Shown: positions 12,595 to 23,542 of the stretch, piece by piece
Layout: each line of letters starts with the position of its first letter
How positions within the stretch are numbered: the first letter of the stretch is position 1
Assembly: GCA_014529385.2 (NCBI GenBank)
Contig: CM043945.1
Coordinates: forward strand, 144,622,741-144,686,740
Origin: Adiantum capillus-veneris
Lineage: Eukaryota > Streptophyta > Polypodiopsida > Polypodiales > Pteridaceae
Direction of reading: 5' to 3'
Length of the DNA stretch: 64,000 nucleotides
Notes under the pieces: model-generated
Told to the model about the DNA's origin: nothing
Seen by the model: the letters and a program-made list of their open reading frames with translations, nothing else
Database searches by the model: none
Translations under genes and position numbers: made by a program

Positions 12595-12770
12595 TAAGGA
12601 CATGGGTCCTATGGGCAAGGCCACCGACACAACCGGACATTGTGTACGCTAGGGGAAGGCTATAAGATAGCACGGTTGTTGAAGACTAGCACACGCATTA
12701 CTCTTACCCTTTCACATAGGCTGAGTCGTCATTTAAAATCTTCATCTCCATCTACACAGTCGTAATGTAG
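12595..12770 (+). repeat. Probable start of the chromovirus 3' LTR (partial)
   Basis: Follows the tract AAGGGAGGGGTAA and starts TGTAAGGACATGGG, as expected for a polypurine tract and LTR start. Only about 175 bp can be followed before unrelated minus-strand retroelement sequence. No second LTR is in the window to confirm the limits. Confidence 0.45.
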
Positions 12771-12772
12771 GG

Positions 12773-14313
12773 TTATCCTAAAATAAGTGGATAAGAGGAA
12801 TGCTCCTGTACAAAAAAGTTTTGCTCATCACAAACATCCCCAATAGTTACCTTAACTTTTGCACATGCACCATATAAATAACCTAGAAGCATGTTGGCAG
12901 CTTGTATCCGCCAACTGTGATCCACATCAATAATCCACTTCCCCTTCTGGTACAAGACCTTTTCCATAAGGTAAATTTTTAAACTGTTGTCTACAAGTGC
13001 TAAGACCGACTCTTCAATATCGCAACCTTCATGATGGTTTTAGTTGTCACTTGTCCAACGAGTCCTTGAAAATTGACTCCTTGGTATAATTTCACTGTCT
13101 TTCTCATCATTAAAATGAACATTTCTTACCTCAGGTACTATCGGGTTTGAAACCACTACAGGATTTGACTCTTTATCTTCAAGCTCTTCAAATTCTTCTT
13201 CATAGTTATCTAGAATTGCTTCAATGTGTCAAATCATCTGGCTCTTAATTGACTCTAGCTCCTGCTCACTTGGTATCTGTTGCTTCCTTTTTATAATATA
13301 ATGATCTCCTCATGGAACTCGTGCTTGGAAATCCCTAGAATATAACCCAACATGAGCTCCACTTTACTATTAAGGATGCGCTCTTCAAAGACCTTCTTAA
13401 GATCTATAGCCAATTCAATATCAGATTTCCACTTATAAGAGGGTCCCCTGGGCTTACCTTGCTTCTTATCCTTTGGTGCCCCCTCCATGACCACTTTGAG
13501 AGCAAGTTTGGGACCAAGCCCTTCCTTTTTCTTGCTGATGGATCTTGTTGCCTTTTTAGATGTCCATGCAACTTCTTCATCCCTTTTCCTCTTCTCTTCC
13601 ACCATAGATTCATTAGCTTGAGACTTAGCAATAAATGCATATACCAAAAGAGAATCCAGTGGGTCAATCCACCATGTGTTTTTTGAATGCAGTTCTCCAC
13701 CTAATGTAATTTCCCATAAGTCAACTTACCTACTTCTACTGTCTTCAAAACATGAGGCCATAGCTAGCCCTTTATACCTGCACCTTCATCATCTCCCATT
13801 CCGTAGACCTACAACCCATATGTAGCTGCCTTAAGAGAAACATTATGTTGCATTTCTTCTACTAGTTTTTTCATTTCACCCCTCCCAAAGTTCAAGTGGA
13901 GCAATTCACCTGTTGCCTTGAGGTGAATCTTCCTGTCTTTCTAGAAAACCATTTTTTCTTTATAGGCTTCTTCAAAGTCATCACACTCCTTAACATATCT
14001 ATGATCTTCACTATCACACCACATGCATCAATTTCAATTTTTGTGTGGAGGTTGTTGCTTAGACTTAGAGGTAGATCATTTTGCAGTTAATCCTTCAAGT
14101 TTCACAGATTTTAAATTGAATACCTTTTACTAGTTCATCAAGAAACGGCTCCTCCATTTTGGGTTCAAATATGATGTCGGGCACATCTTTGCGTACTCCA
14201 AAGTGCTCAAACTGTGATGCAATCAATAGAATCTCAAACAACACTTGGATAGTGAGATATGTTGCTTGGAATTTTGTGAGAGTGGATGCTTGGATTGCAT
14301 GAAACACTTGCAA
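12773..14313 (-). pseudogene. Decayed retroelement polyprotein, protease region (minus strand)
   Basis: Broken minus-strand frames. 12,773-12,967 looks like the C-terminal half of a retropepsin-like domain (an AAN region, YGACAKVKVTIGDV, then QNFFVQEHSSYPLILG). 13,291-13,647 carries a lysine-rich stretch, then KWKSDIELAIDLKKVFEERILNSKVEL split by a loop, of a type I associate with plant retroelement proteins upstream of such proteases. 14,095-14,313 is a further open piece. No catalytic Asp motif survives that I can point to. Several stops separate the pieces. Family assignment is tentative. Confidence 0.45.
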
Positions 14314-15359
14314 TGTAGATATCCACGCATAGATCTCCTTGAGACTAACACAATGGTGCCCTCAGAATTTGGATACAATGATTGTGCATTGTGGTGCAAA
14401 GAGATAAAGACAATAGAAAGAGATAACACATGATGTATAGAATATGACTTATCTGCTCAATTTCATCAATAACAATGATGTCCCCAAAACTTCACAAAAG
14501 TTACCTTTTATGCCTTGGCACCGGGTTTTATGTACAAGGGCTAGAATTGCTTCAAGAAAAGCATAAATTACAACATGAGAGTTCATAACCCCACATTCAT
14601 CATGACTACAAATAAAAAAAGGGCTAATGATTTATACGCAAGATAATTACAATCATTTTCACTTATTACAAAGGCTATAAAAATATTCTTAGATATCTCC
14701 TTTTTCAGATCTAGCATTCGTTGTTTTTGGAATCTTCCAACATTGTCTTCATTGATCAATTAATTTGTTGATGAGGTTCATTGTTTTTGGAAACTTCCAA
14801 CATTGTCTTTATTGGCCGATGAATCCTTTGGTGAGTTTCATTCCATTGTAGCATCTTGAAGGTCCAAATTTATGGAAATCTCTAGTGTGAGTCGATGTTG
14901 TTGCATTGTCCATTGTAGCAGTATAATAGTGAGGTTTGCTCATTACCAATCAAAAGTATGTACAAGAGAAGTAGAGAGGTAAGAATCTAAACAAGCATCT
15001 AATATATAACCAATGATAGAAAACCCATTGGGAAAAAAGTGCCTTCGGGACACATTATTGGAGTACTATATAAGCATGGGAAATATTGACAAAGTACTGA
15101 AGGGATTATTTGCTGATGTATATAGGAATAAGATGGCAACAAATATAAGGGTATCAATATGGAAAGTTTGTTTGCCTATTGCAGTCCACTCAAGGTGCAT
15201 AGGTGGAAGCAAATGAGTGTCTAATGTATATGTCCAATGATGGGACATTCTAAATGCAATCACAAAAATGCATGGAAAACAATATGCTATGCAAGAAATA
15301 TTTTTGAGGGATTCTCCAATTAGCCATGCTATAAGGAGCCTTTGCTGCTATTGTAGGCC
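14314..15359. other. No gene seen; contains a 62-bp tandem duplication
   Basis: AT-rich sequence with only short unsupported ORFs. At 14,719-14,842 a 62-bp unit containing TTCCAACATTGTCTT occurs twice in direct tandem with some divergence. Nothing else is recognisable. Confidence 0.5.
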
Positions 15360-15960
15360 TCTCTTGATTGTCATTATTTGACTCTTAACCAGGAGCATTG
15401 GAAGACTTAGGGATCCAAATCCTCCTATTACCTTTGTAGCTTCTTTGGCGACTTTGCCTAGCACGAGATCTTCTTAAGCTCTTGAGATCTCCATGTAATG
15501 TCGTAATTGTAGTTGGCCTTTGGTTCTTTCATTTCCTATGTAAAATCCTTGTGCAAGAAGAAGCTTCTTTGGAATCCACATTTGGTAGTTATAGGCTTTA
15601 GTAGGATTTGATGTTTCTCTTTTGTATTGCCTCTTCTTAGGTATCTTGGAAAGTTGTTGAGGTTGATACCCCTTTGAAATTCTTCTTTGAGAGGGCCTTG
15701 ATTGCACTTCATATGCTGTGATCTTTGGTTTTGGTGCCCAGACCTATCTTTTACCATTGTAGTATTCATGTTCTTCCAAACTGTACTATAAAGCTATCCA
15801 TCCCATTTGTTTGCCTTTCTGTGTTGATCTTTCGTCTTCAATCCACATAATATCACCAGCTTCTGTTGGACTGCTTGGGACAAACACTTTTTGGAATTTA
15901 TCTTGCTTTGATGAGTACTTGGGGTGATATAGCTTTGTTAATTGAGCTCAATTGAGTTTC
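15360..15960 (-). pseudogene. Decayed retroelement coding remnant (minus strand)
   Basis: The minus strand encodes, across two overlapping frames, a segment with GDIMWIEDE, a GWIALQ stretch, and then a basic part with SRPSQRRISKGYQPQQLSKI and WIPKKLLLAQGFYIGN. It probably belongs to the same minus-strand element as 12,773-14,313. The resemblance to plant gag/protease linker regions is from memory of general patterns. Multiple stops. Confidence 0.35.
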
Positions 15961-16795
15961 TGTTTGAGTTAGCAAATAATTGAGACATTCAAAAGCTTGA
16001 GTTGTTTAAGGAAATGAACTAGACACAAAGACAAAGGATGTGCCAACATGGTATAGAATGCCAATTTTGGTACGTCTGCATGAATCATTTTTCTAAAAAA
16101 TTTACTTTTTTGAAACTTCGAGAATGCTAAAATCAGCCCACAATTTTCCTGGAAATTTAAAAAATCATCCGAAACTCCAAAAAATAAATGCATGAAGAAA
16201 CCAAAACATTCTAGGAAAAATAAAAAAATCCCAAGAAATCATTGGCAATCACATTTGACCACATTGAACACGTACACGTACACAAAAATAGCAATTTTTA
16301 CCAAAAGTATCAATTGTGCTTAAATCATTCAAAACAAATAGTAAAACATGCAAATCTCAAACAACATGGACACAAAAGCACTCAAAATCATGCCATAATC
16401 ACGTATTCAAAACAGAGTTTTAAGATCATGCACTATCAAATTTTTATGGAATTATATAGAAGTTAGTGCTATAATTAGCAACTAATTGTCAAAAAATACA
16501 AAAGCTATCTAAAAAATGCTCGATTTTTTTAAAAAAAATTCAACATAGTCAAATAAATGGTTTAATAAAATAAGATCTCGCATTTAACAAAAAATCAAAA
16601 TTTTTCAATTAATTTTATCAATGAAAACCAAAATAGCCAATAAAAATTGACAAAATTAGGTCAACAATTGATGCAATTAAAGTGTGTAAATCCCTATTTT
16701 AAGCCCAAACAATAATCAATTAAGCATCATACACATAAAATTTGCAACCAGAAATACAATCAAGCATGCACAATGATTGATTTTCATGCACGTGT
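15961..16795. other. AT-rich stretch, nothing recognised
   Basis: Long A/T runs and no ORF with domain-like composition. It leads into the compound microsatellite at 16,796. Confidence 0.5.
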
Positions 16796-17040
<245 letters not shown>

Positions 17041-17679
17041 ACTTTATGGAACACGCACTGGCATACCACGCACTTAGGCCTACATGGTCAAACCCTTGGT
17101 ATATGATTCGACACAGTATGGCCCATTTTTTTATCAGCTATATTTTAGTCATACTCACTCAATTCTTGCAGTTTTAAAGTCTAAACACATGGTTCGATAT
17201 ACACACACAGAAAGGCACACAATACATGGAACATAATGATGCATAGGACATACAACCCAATAACACACACGTGCTAACATGGTAACAAGACACCATTTCT
17301 ATTAACAAGATGTTTTCATGACACAAAAAAAAACATCTTTGGCAGAGGAGCAGTCGAAAGGCCAAGACACACAACTGAGCAGATGGATGGAGCATTCAAG
17401 CAAGAACCCTTCCTATTTTTTAGTTTCTTACTTTGTAACTGTTGTCCAAGATGCGTGTTCGCCCTATGGAAATAATGCATGTTTATCTTAAGGGCTCAAT
17501 GGCATTATGGGATCCTTTTCTCAAATAAATTTTCCCCCCAATTTTTTTTACAACAAGGGTATGTACTAGTCTAAACAAGTGGAATGGAACAAATAAATAA
17601 CAATGCCTACTTATTGTAAAGACACCAAGGCAATTAGATAATATCTAAAACAAAGGGGGACGTTTTTTCTAAAGCCTGG

Positions 17680-18060
17680 CAACTGGCAACCTGCAACCTT
17701 GCTAAAAGTAGAAAGCCACTTAATAGGAGCGCCGTATCCGCCCTTGGCACGTTTTCGCTGCAGCTGGCATCGCTAAATGACTGCCTTTAAGGCACCAGAC
17801 TTGGACTCTCTATAAAAATAAAGCCTTGCAAGGCATGCTGAAGCAAATCCACACGCACACAGTCCATGCAATTTCGCCACAACACAGTAGTCTTCACTTG
17901 CGCTGCATATACTTGCAGTAGCCATTCCACCCAGGAAGGCACTGCATACCGTCTCTGGTTGCGCAAACGCTACACCCTCAAGCCCAAAAGCATCGCCGTT
18001 TCGTGAACGCAAGGACAATTCGCCAGCTGGGAATATTACAGAGAAGGTAAAATTGCCGTT
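17680..18060 (+). other. GC/CpG-richer island with TATA-like box; possible gene 5' end
   Basis: This segment is clearly richer in G+C and CpG than its surroundings. A TATA-like CTCTATAAAAATA is near 17,808-17,820. Downstream, two overlapping frames read Ser/Thr/Arg-rich stretches of the kind seen in chloroplast transit peptides, and the segment ends at GAGAAG|GTAAAA, a plausible 5' splice site near 18,047. The long open frame lacks an ATG and the ATG frame (starting MQFRHNTVV) stops after about 44 codons. No downstream exon was found, so this may equally be a relic or chance. Confidence 0.2.
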
Positions 18061-19440
18061 CTGTGCAACTTATAAGTTAATATACATTAAACAATACTAT
18101 TGTTTAAAATCCCTTGTATACAGTGTTCTCACATAATGGTTTTTTAAAGCATAGGACTACTTTCTCTGCACTCACCTTTCCCTAACGATTTTTCATAAAG
18201 AAAAGTACTCAGATGTATGCACAAGCATGAAAAAAGAACGCTATCACACACTAAAATCTCCCGATGAAGGACAAGGATTTGCCTACTAGCGGGCAATACG
18301 GGTAAACACTGGCAGGATATGCATACATGTACATGCATAGTATAGCAATAGCATGTTTTTAAGTACAATTTTTAACAGGTACACCACATATTCATGTAAA
18401 TAGCACACATTAGGCACAAGGAATACATCCACACTCCGGTTTTTTGCATACTTGTGCATATGGCATGCATGCATAAGCGCAGTTACGCAAAAATTGGGCA
18501 TGAAAACGGGTATATAGTATACGTAAACTAAAAAGGATGTATAGCCGACTAATTTTTGTACATAAAATTATGTGACAAGGCAACGGTCTCAAGGAGAACA
18601 CTACCTTGGACATCCAAAGGCAAAAAGGAGCACTTCAAGATGTCTACTACAAGTAGCAACGATGTGAACTGATTTTGAAAGCTTTGAGTATGGTTTTTTT
18701 CGAAAAATAATAAGGGTAAAAGTTTTTTCTCGATTTGTCTTGAAAGCACTATCGGACATAAAAAAGTATCAATACTTGGCATAAAGAGCTAGGATAAACT
18801 CAGACTAGGACAATGTCATTATGTGAAGACCATGTCATTGTGTAAAGAAGGTTTTTTTTGCAAAATTTTCACAAAATTGATCGAAAGATGTACTAATTTT
18901 AAACCCATAAAAAGGCTGCCCCTAAGGCAACATACAAGAACGGGTACATAAAACCTTAGAGGTAATGTTTGTAAGTAAAAACGTAAGGTTTTTAATATGC
19001 TCTTCTTTATGATTAATTCCTAGCAAAAGAATGAATCAATGATTTAGTGTATATGACACTTCTAGTGAGGACAGATGTCGGTCTTGTTTGGAATAGGTTT
19101 TTTTTGAAAAATAAACGATTTTACAAATAGAATGCTACCGAAATTTTCAAAAAATCAAGAGTACTTATAGATTAGAATGCCTTCTTATATATACCATAAC
19201 GATAGGGTTGCCCCTATAGCAACGCATAGTATAGTCTCTAAAGAATGCTAAACTCATAATCATTGATGACAAACAGGGGTACCGGCAGACGGCTAGGATG
19301 AGTGTCACTCATGATATATTCAAGCTACAAAGGATTCGGGACAAGCTCATGGCAGCACACAAAGGGAATAATTAAACCAAGACATTAGCAATTAGAGACC
19401 CCATTTCCAAACCTTGTAAACCTATACGAAATTTCACAGA

Positions 19441-19441
<1 letters not shown>
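18061..19441. other. AT-rich sequence with degenerate short repeats
   Basis: No gene. A GGTTTTTTT(T)-GAAAA-type motif recurs near 18,692, 18,852 and 19,100. A GGCTGCCCCTA/GTTGCCCCTA motif recurs near 18,920 and 19,207. A ~20-bp tandem pair (ATGTCATTATGTG / ATGTCATTGTGTA) is at about 18,811-18,851. These suggest an old diverged tandem array. Confidence 0.35.

Positions 19442-19493
<52 letters not shown>
19442..19493. repeat. (CA)n microsatellite
   Basis: About 26 CA units without interruption. Confidence 0.95.
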
Positions 19494-19495
<2 letters not shown>

Positions 19496-19698
19496 TAATT
19501 GTCAAATTTTAACCAATTTTTAGGTGCACACACACAAATGTTGAAATCGTCAAACATGCACATTAAGCACATAAATGTTCAACTAGCAATGTCCATACCA
19601 CAAATTATCAATCAAACTTTCCATATCCACAATTACACATTGATTATTGGGGTACACAAAAATGCAATTTAGTGCACACACACCTAAAAATAGGCGTG

Positions 19699-19702
<4 letters not shown>

Positions 19703-19763
<61 letters not shown>
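19703..19763. repeat. (CA)n microsatellite
   Basis: About 30 CA units, flanked by shorter CACACA and GTGCAC pieces. Confidence 0.95.
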
Positions 19764-19765
<2 letters not shown>

Positions 19766-20409
19766 AATTAGAGTGCACATATACTTAATCTTAGTGCACA
19801 TGATTGTAATTGAACCAAGAAATCATACAATTAGAAAATCAACATTGCAATTTACCTCTTGAATTCATCAATTCATGCACATCCAATTCTAGAAGGAATT
19901 TGACATTTTGATGGCATGCAAACAGACAATTCAAATTTCCTTAGCATCACATTGGCAAGAATATAACGTACCACACATATCTTGATCCCAAGGGCATCTT
20001 TTAAATGCCGATTGATCGATGCATAGGTCAATTCCATTGACTCTCCAAAGCCTTATACTTGCCTTCCAAAATTAAGAAGGAAATGGTTACATGATTAGCA
20101 AAAATCAATATTGCTAGAATGGAATTGAAGCCTCTAATTAGGCAAATATCAAAGTGTAAGCACCAACTGTTAGTCAAATTAGTAGAAGATTAGCGTGTAA
20201 GCTAGCAAAAATCAGTGAAATTAGAAAGGGGTTAGTGAGAAATTAGAGTGCATAGGTGCACAATTAGAGATGTGGTGTCAAATTAAGGGAAATTGAACAC
20301 ACTATCATATGCACACACATCCAAAATCCACAAAAAAACCAACACATGTATCAAATTAGTGAGGGAACCTATTTGATTATGCCAAGATTACACTAGCGTA
20401 GGCCATCAA
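19764..20409. other. Probable non-coding internal region left of the C2 LTR
   Basis: No ORF of interest. It contains repeated AAATTAG/TAGTGAG motifs. If the LTR at 20,431 is a 5' LTR on the minus strand, this is element interior without coding capacity. Confidence 0.3.
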
Positions 20410-20430
20410 TCCCCAAAAATGGTGCCAAAA
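20410..20430 (-). promoter_or_regulatory. Primer-binding-site-like sequence beside the C2 LTR
   Basis: On the minus strand the LTR end CCCCCCAACA is followed by TTTTGGCACCATTTTTGGGG, a TGG-type sequence a few bases past the LTR. This implies that at least one element using this LTR extends leftward. Confidence 0.45.
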
Positions 20431-21729
20431 TGTTGGGGGGTTCCATTGTAGCATAGCTCCAATGACCAACATATAAATGTCAATTTGGACAGATGAGCTA
20501 CCCAACAAGGGAATGGAAACACTCACACAAGGTCAGTGAGCTAATCAAGGCAACATGAATGATTAAATTTATGAGGTGACCTTGGCCTGTGGAAGAGCTA
20601 AGCCATAAGATTTGCAATCTCCAATTCCACTTCTCCTTACCTAAATCAACTCAATCAAGCACACTAATGATTCCAATGATGCAAAACATCACCGATCCCA
20701 TCATGCTACACACTAATCATAAGTGTGCACACATAGATCTACCAAGAAACCAAGCTTCAATAAAATATACATGCACACAAAAAACTAGAGGGCAATCGCA
20801 CAAGATTAGAGAGTGATTAGCCACTAATTATTTTATATCTAATTAATCAAGGCATCAAAGACCATCAATAGAGAGTCAGAGAGGCATAGTAAAAGAGAAT
20901 AAAGATCATTGATTAGTGTTAATCAAGTCACATGAGCATGAAGAAGCTCAAGGACTCCATCAAGTCACATGAGCATGAGCATGAGCATGAAGAAGCTCAA
21001 GGACTCCATAAAAATACACCCTATGAGGTCTCACTAGAGGCGCTTTCAACAAATGATGCTAAGAACCTTAACTCCATTTATACGTTTCCCTATATACCTA
21101 GGGTTAAAATATGCAGTGGTACCCAACTAGACTCTGTTTGATGTGCCGTTAAATGCTATAATCTTCCAATATCGCATAATTCTCATATAAACCTTGGTGA
21201 GGCTGAGAAAACCCCTGATGGAACAAAGATTGAGGCAACCAAATTGGCGTAGAATTGGCCCCTGATGAAACTTTAATTGGAAATATCTTGGCAACTAGGG
21301 ATTTGATTGTCAATCCATAAAGACCCACATGCACCATATGATGAGCACTTCAGAACCATGCATTCATATCAACTTTGACCACCTGTACCCACCTACCCTG
21401 TCCTTTGGGAATGTACAAACCACTCCAAATTTAAACTGACATATCTTGCAATCCATGGCTTCGTTTGGAGATCTGTCCAAATTGGCTCACACAACACTCC
21501 AAGCTCCACATTCCTAAGAAAAAAACCAGCACTTCCAACATCTTTCATTGCCACCCCATTCGGCCCATTTTGGGGCCCTGTCAGCCTAAAAACACATTAG
21601 ATATACATAACCACTATCACCTTCTTGCTCAGGTCTTTTACACTTGCTTTAGCCCCTTTCCATGCACTTGCAAGCATACATATTATTGCTTGTGCTCTCT
21701 GCTATGGTGGACACACTTTAGCCGCACCA
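20431..21729 (-). repeat. LTR of an old family C relative (C2)
   Basis: The left edge is TGTTGGGGGG next to a primer-site-like sequence. The right edge GCCGCACCA is next to sequence resembling family C's polypurine side (compare 46,794-46,815). Internal stretches resemble the C LTR: CATATCTTGCAA...CCATGGCT, and a GACCACCTGT...CTACCCTGTCC stretch. It is shorter (1.3 against 2.0 kb) and strongly diverged. Confidence 0.55.
20924..21009. repeat. Short tandem duplication with GAGCAT expansion
   Basis: Unit CAAGTCACATGAGCATGAAG and onward to ACTCCAT occurs at 20,924-20,960 and 20,961-21,009. The second copy carries two extra hexamers of GAGCAT. Confidence 0.85.
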
Positions 21730-22720
21730 TTGTTGCCCAACTCCCTTGTTAAACATTCATGTTCAACAAGGTCAACCAAAAAACATCTTTATTTGCCTAG
21801 AAAGTGCAAAACTAGCAAACACTTTGAGCAAAGTCTTACATATGTTCAAAGTCTTGTTCATGCCTACTACGGCCAATCCTCAAGTGGGTTGCCCCACCTC
21901 CTGCATAGCCTCTTGGATAAAACACCAACCATGTAAAGTAGAGCTCCTCTCTAGGGAACACGTATCTGGCAGATAACACACTACACAGTTGCACTTACAA
22001 GCATACTTCTCAACCATGAAGCACATACCTCCTTTGAAATTTTGGACACAACTTGGGAATGTCCTTCCTCTGCCATAGAACACATCTTCTGCATGGGTTC
22101 CACCATTGGATCCATGCTCTCCTTCACCTCCTCTTTGAACTCAATGCCAGCATCATCAAGCCCTTCTTCATCAATAGGCCCCTCAAGATCAACCATCACC
22201 TCAGCTTTGCCCACTTCATCTGCATGGCCTTCAATCATCTGCTCTTCCACTTCATCCTCAACCAAATAAGATAGAGAATCATCCTCTACCACACTACCGT
22301 GGTCTCTCTCCATAGCCAAACTTTCCTTCTCTTTGATGAAAAAGCTCCATACCTATTGCATCACTATAGAAAATTCCACTACAACTTTCACAAGCATAGA
22401 CATCATCATGGCACCACATAGCATTTTTACTTGCATATCCACTGCCATACGCTTTGGATTCTCTACTTAGGCTTCATCAAGCACATTGCTTTTCTCTTTT
22501 TCCTACTCCTCAAACACACCTTTCACATCTTCATCCACATGCAAAAGATCAAATTTCTCAGACCTTGAGTCGGATGAATCCGTTTCCCATGTTGTATCAA
22601 CATCTATATAATTACTCATCCGTTTCCACCTCTGTCTCCATCTCAAGATCATGGATTTCCTCTACCTTCACCTCTTTAACTTCATCTAAAAAAAACACCT
22701 TTTGATCTCTAGCACACACT
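21730..22720 (-). pseudogene. C2 gag-like/novel-domain ORF remnant
   Basis: Minus-strand frames match the C-terminal region of the family C protein at 46,935-48,650. The piece at 21,981-22,319 has DLEGPIDEEGLDD, EFKEEVKESM, a KMCSMAEEGHSQ stretch, SKEVC and MLVSATV, each paired with a similar string in family C. Another piece ends VGQPT in both. The clear protein similarity against strong DNA divergence suggests past selection on this region. No protease or RT is present. Frames are broken. Confidence 0.6.
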
Positions 22721-22950
22721 AGTGGAGATTGACCAATCAAACCTCAGTTTTCATGTGCATCTTCTACCCGATTATCTAACCGTTTGCACTTCCTTCATAG
22801 TTGTAGTTTCATTGGGCTTGAATTTTCAAGGTCCAAATCTAGGAATTCTAGCTCTAAATTCTTGTAAATACCTAGATTCTAGTCTAAACCTTGGTTGTCT
22901 TGTTAGGTTGACCTTAAAAATCAAGATCAAGAAAATTGTTTTTTTAGTAG

Positions 22951-23374
22951 GGTGCTAAAGCATGCATCTCTTTACCTCTAAATTTGAGATTTCTAACTTT
23001 AAGAGAATCTTGGAAGGAAGGACATACTTTGTGTGAAAAAGTTTGATTAAAGCACCACCATGTGTGAACCATGTCTGCCTTATCTACATGGTTTTGCATG
23101 GTCATATAGCCCATTCAATAAGAGAAAGTTCAAGGTTTCACAAGAATAGATCCCCTAACTTTAAAAAATACTATGTTCTCAAAATGTACTTTCCAATCTC
23201 ATCATAAGAGTTAAACATGCTGAGAGTCTTTTGTAGTGCATTGTTTAATACATCCATGCTAGTTGTGTTGAGCCAAACCTAAAGGTGGTTTTGAGAGGAT
23301 TATTGGTGGGATCTTTCTCACACTTTGAGTTGTTTGGGTGTGTGAGTGTGCGCACAACGTCTTTTGCTCCATCA
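22951..23374 (+). other. Sequence before element D, probably holding the end of its 5' LTR
   Basis: The last ~40 bp (TTGTTTGGGTGTGTGAGTGTG, then CGTCTTTTGCTCCATCA ending at 23,374) match the LTR end rebuilt from 29,600-29,641 and 50,985-51,006. Further left the match fades. No gene. Confidence 0.4.
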
Positions 23375-23377
23375 TCC

Positions 23378-23396
23378 TTTGGCGATCCCGTTGGGG
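23378..23396 (+). promoter_or_regulatory. Primer-binding site of element D
   Basis: TTTGGCGATCCCGTTGGGG a few bases after an LTR end (CCATCA). This resembles the TGGCGCC-type primer sites common in plant gypsy elements. Confidence 0.55.
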
Positions 23397-23542
23397 AGCA
23401 AAAATTTGCCGGTTGAGCACCCAGGTGAAGCGGTTTTGCTGTGAAGTTTGAGCTTCATTGAAGAAAAGTGGTGGTCTGGTTGAGGTGCAAGACTTCAACT
23501 TTTGTGGAGTTACTCACGCAAGGGAGAAGCGACTTTGAAGGG

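Noticed and set aside
17773-18018. 81-aa minus-strand ORF
   Set aside because: No ATG start and no recognisable domain. The GC-rich composition makes open frames likely.
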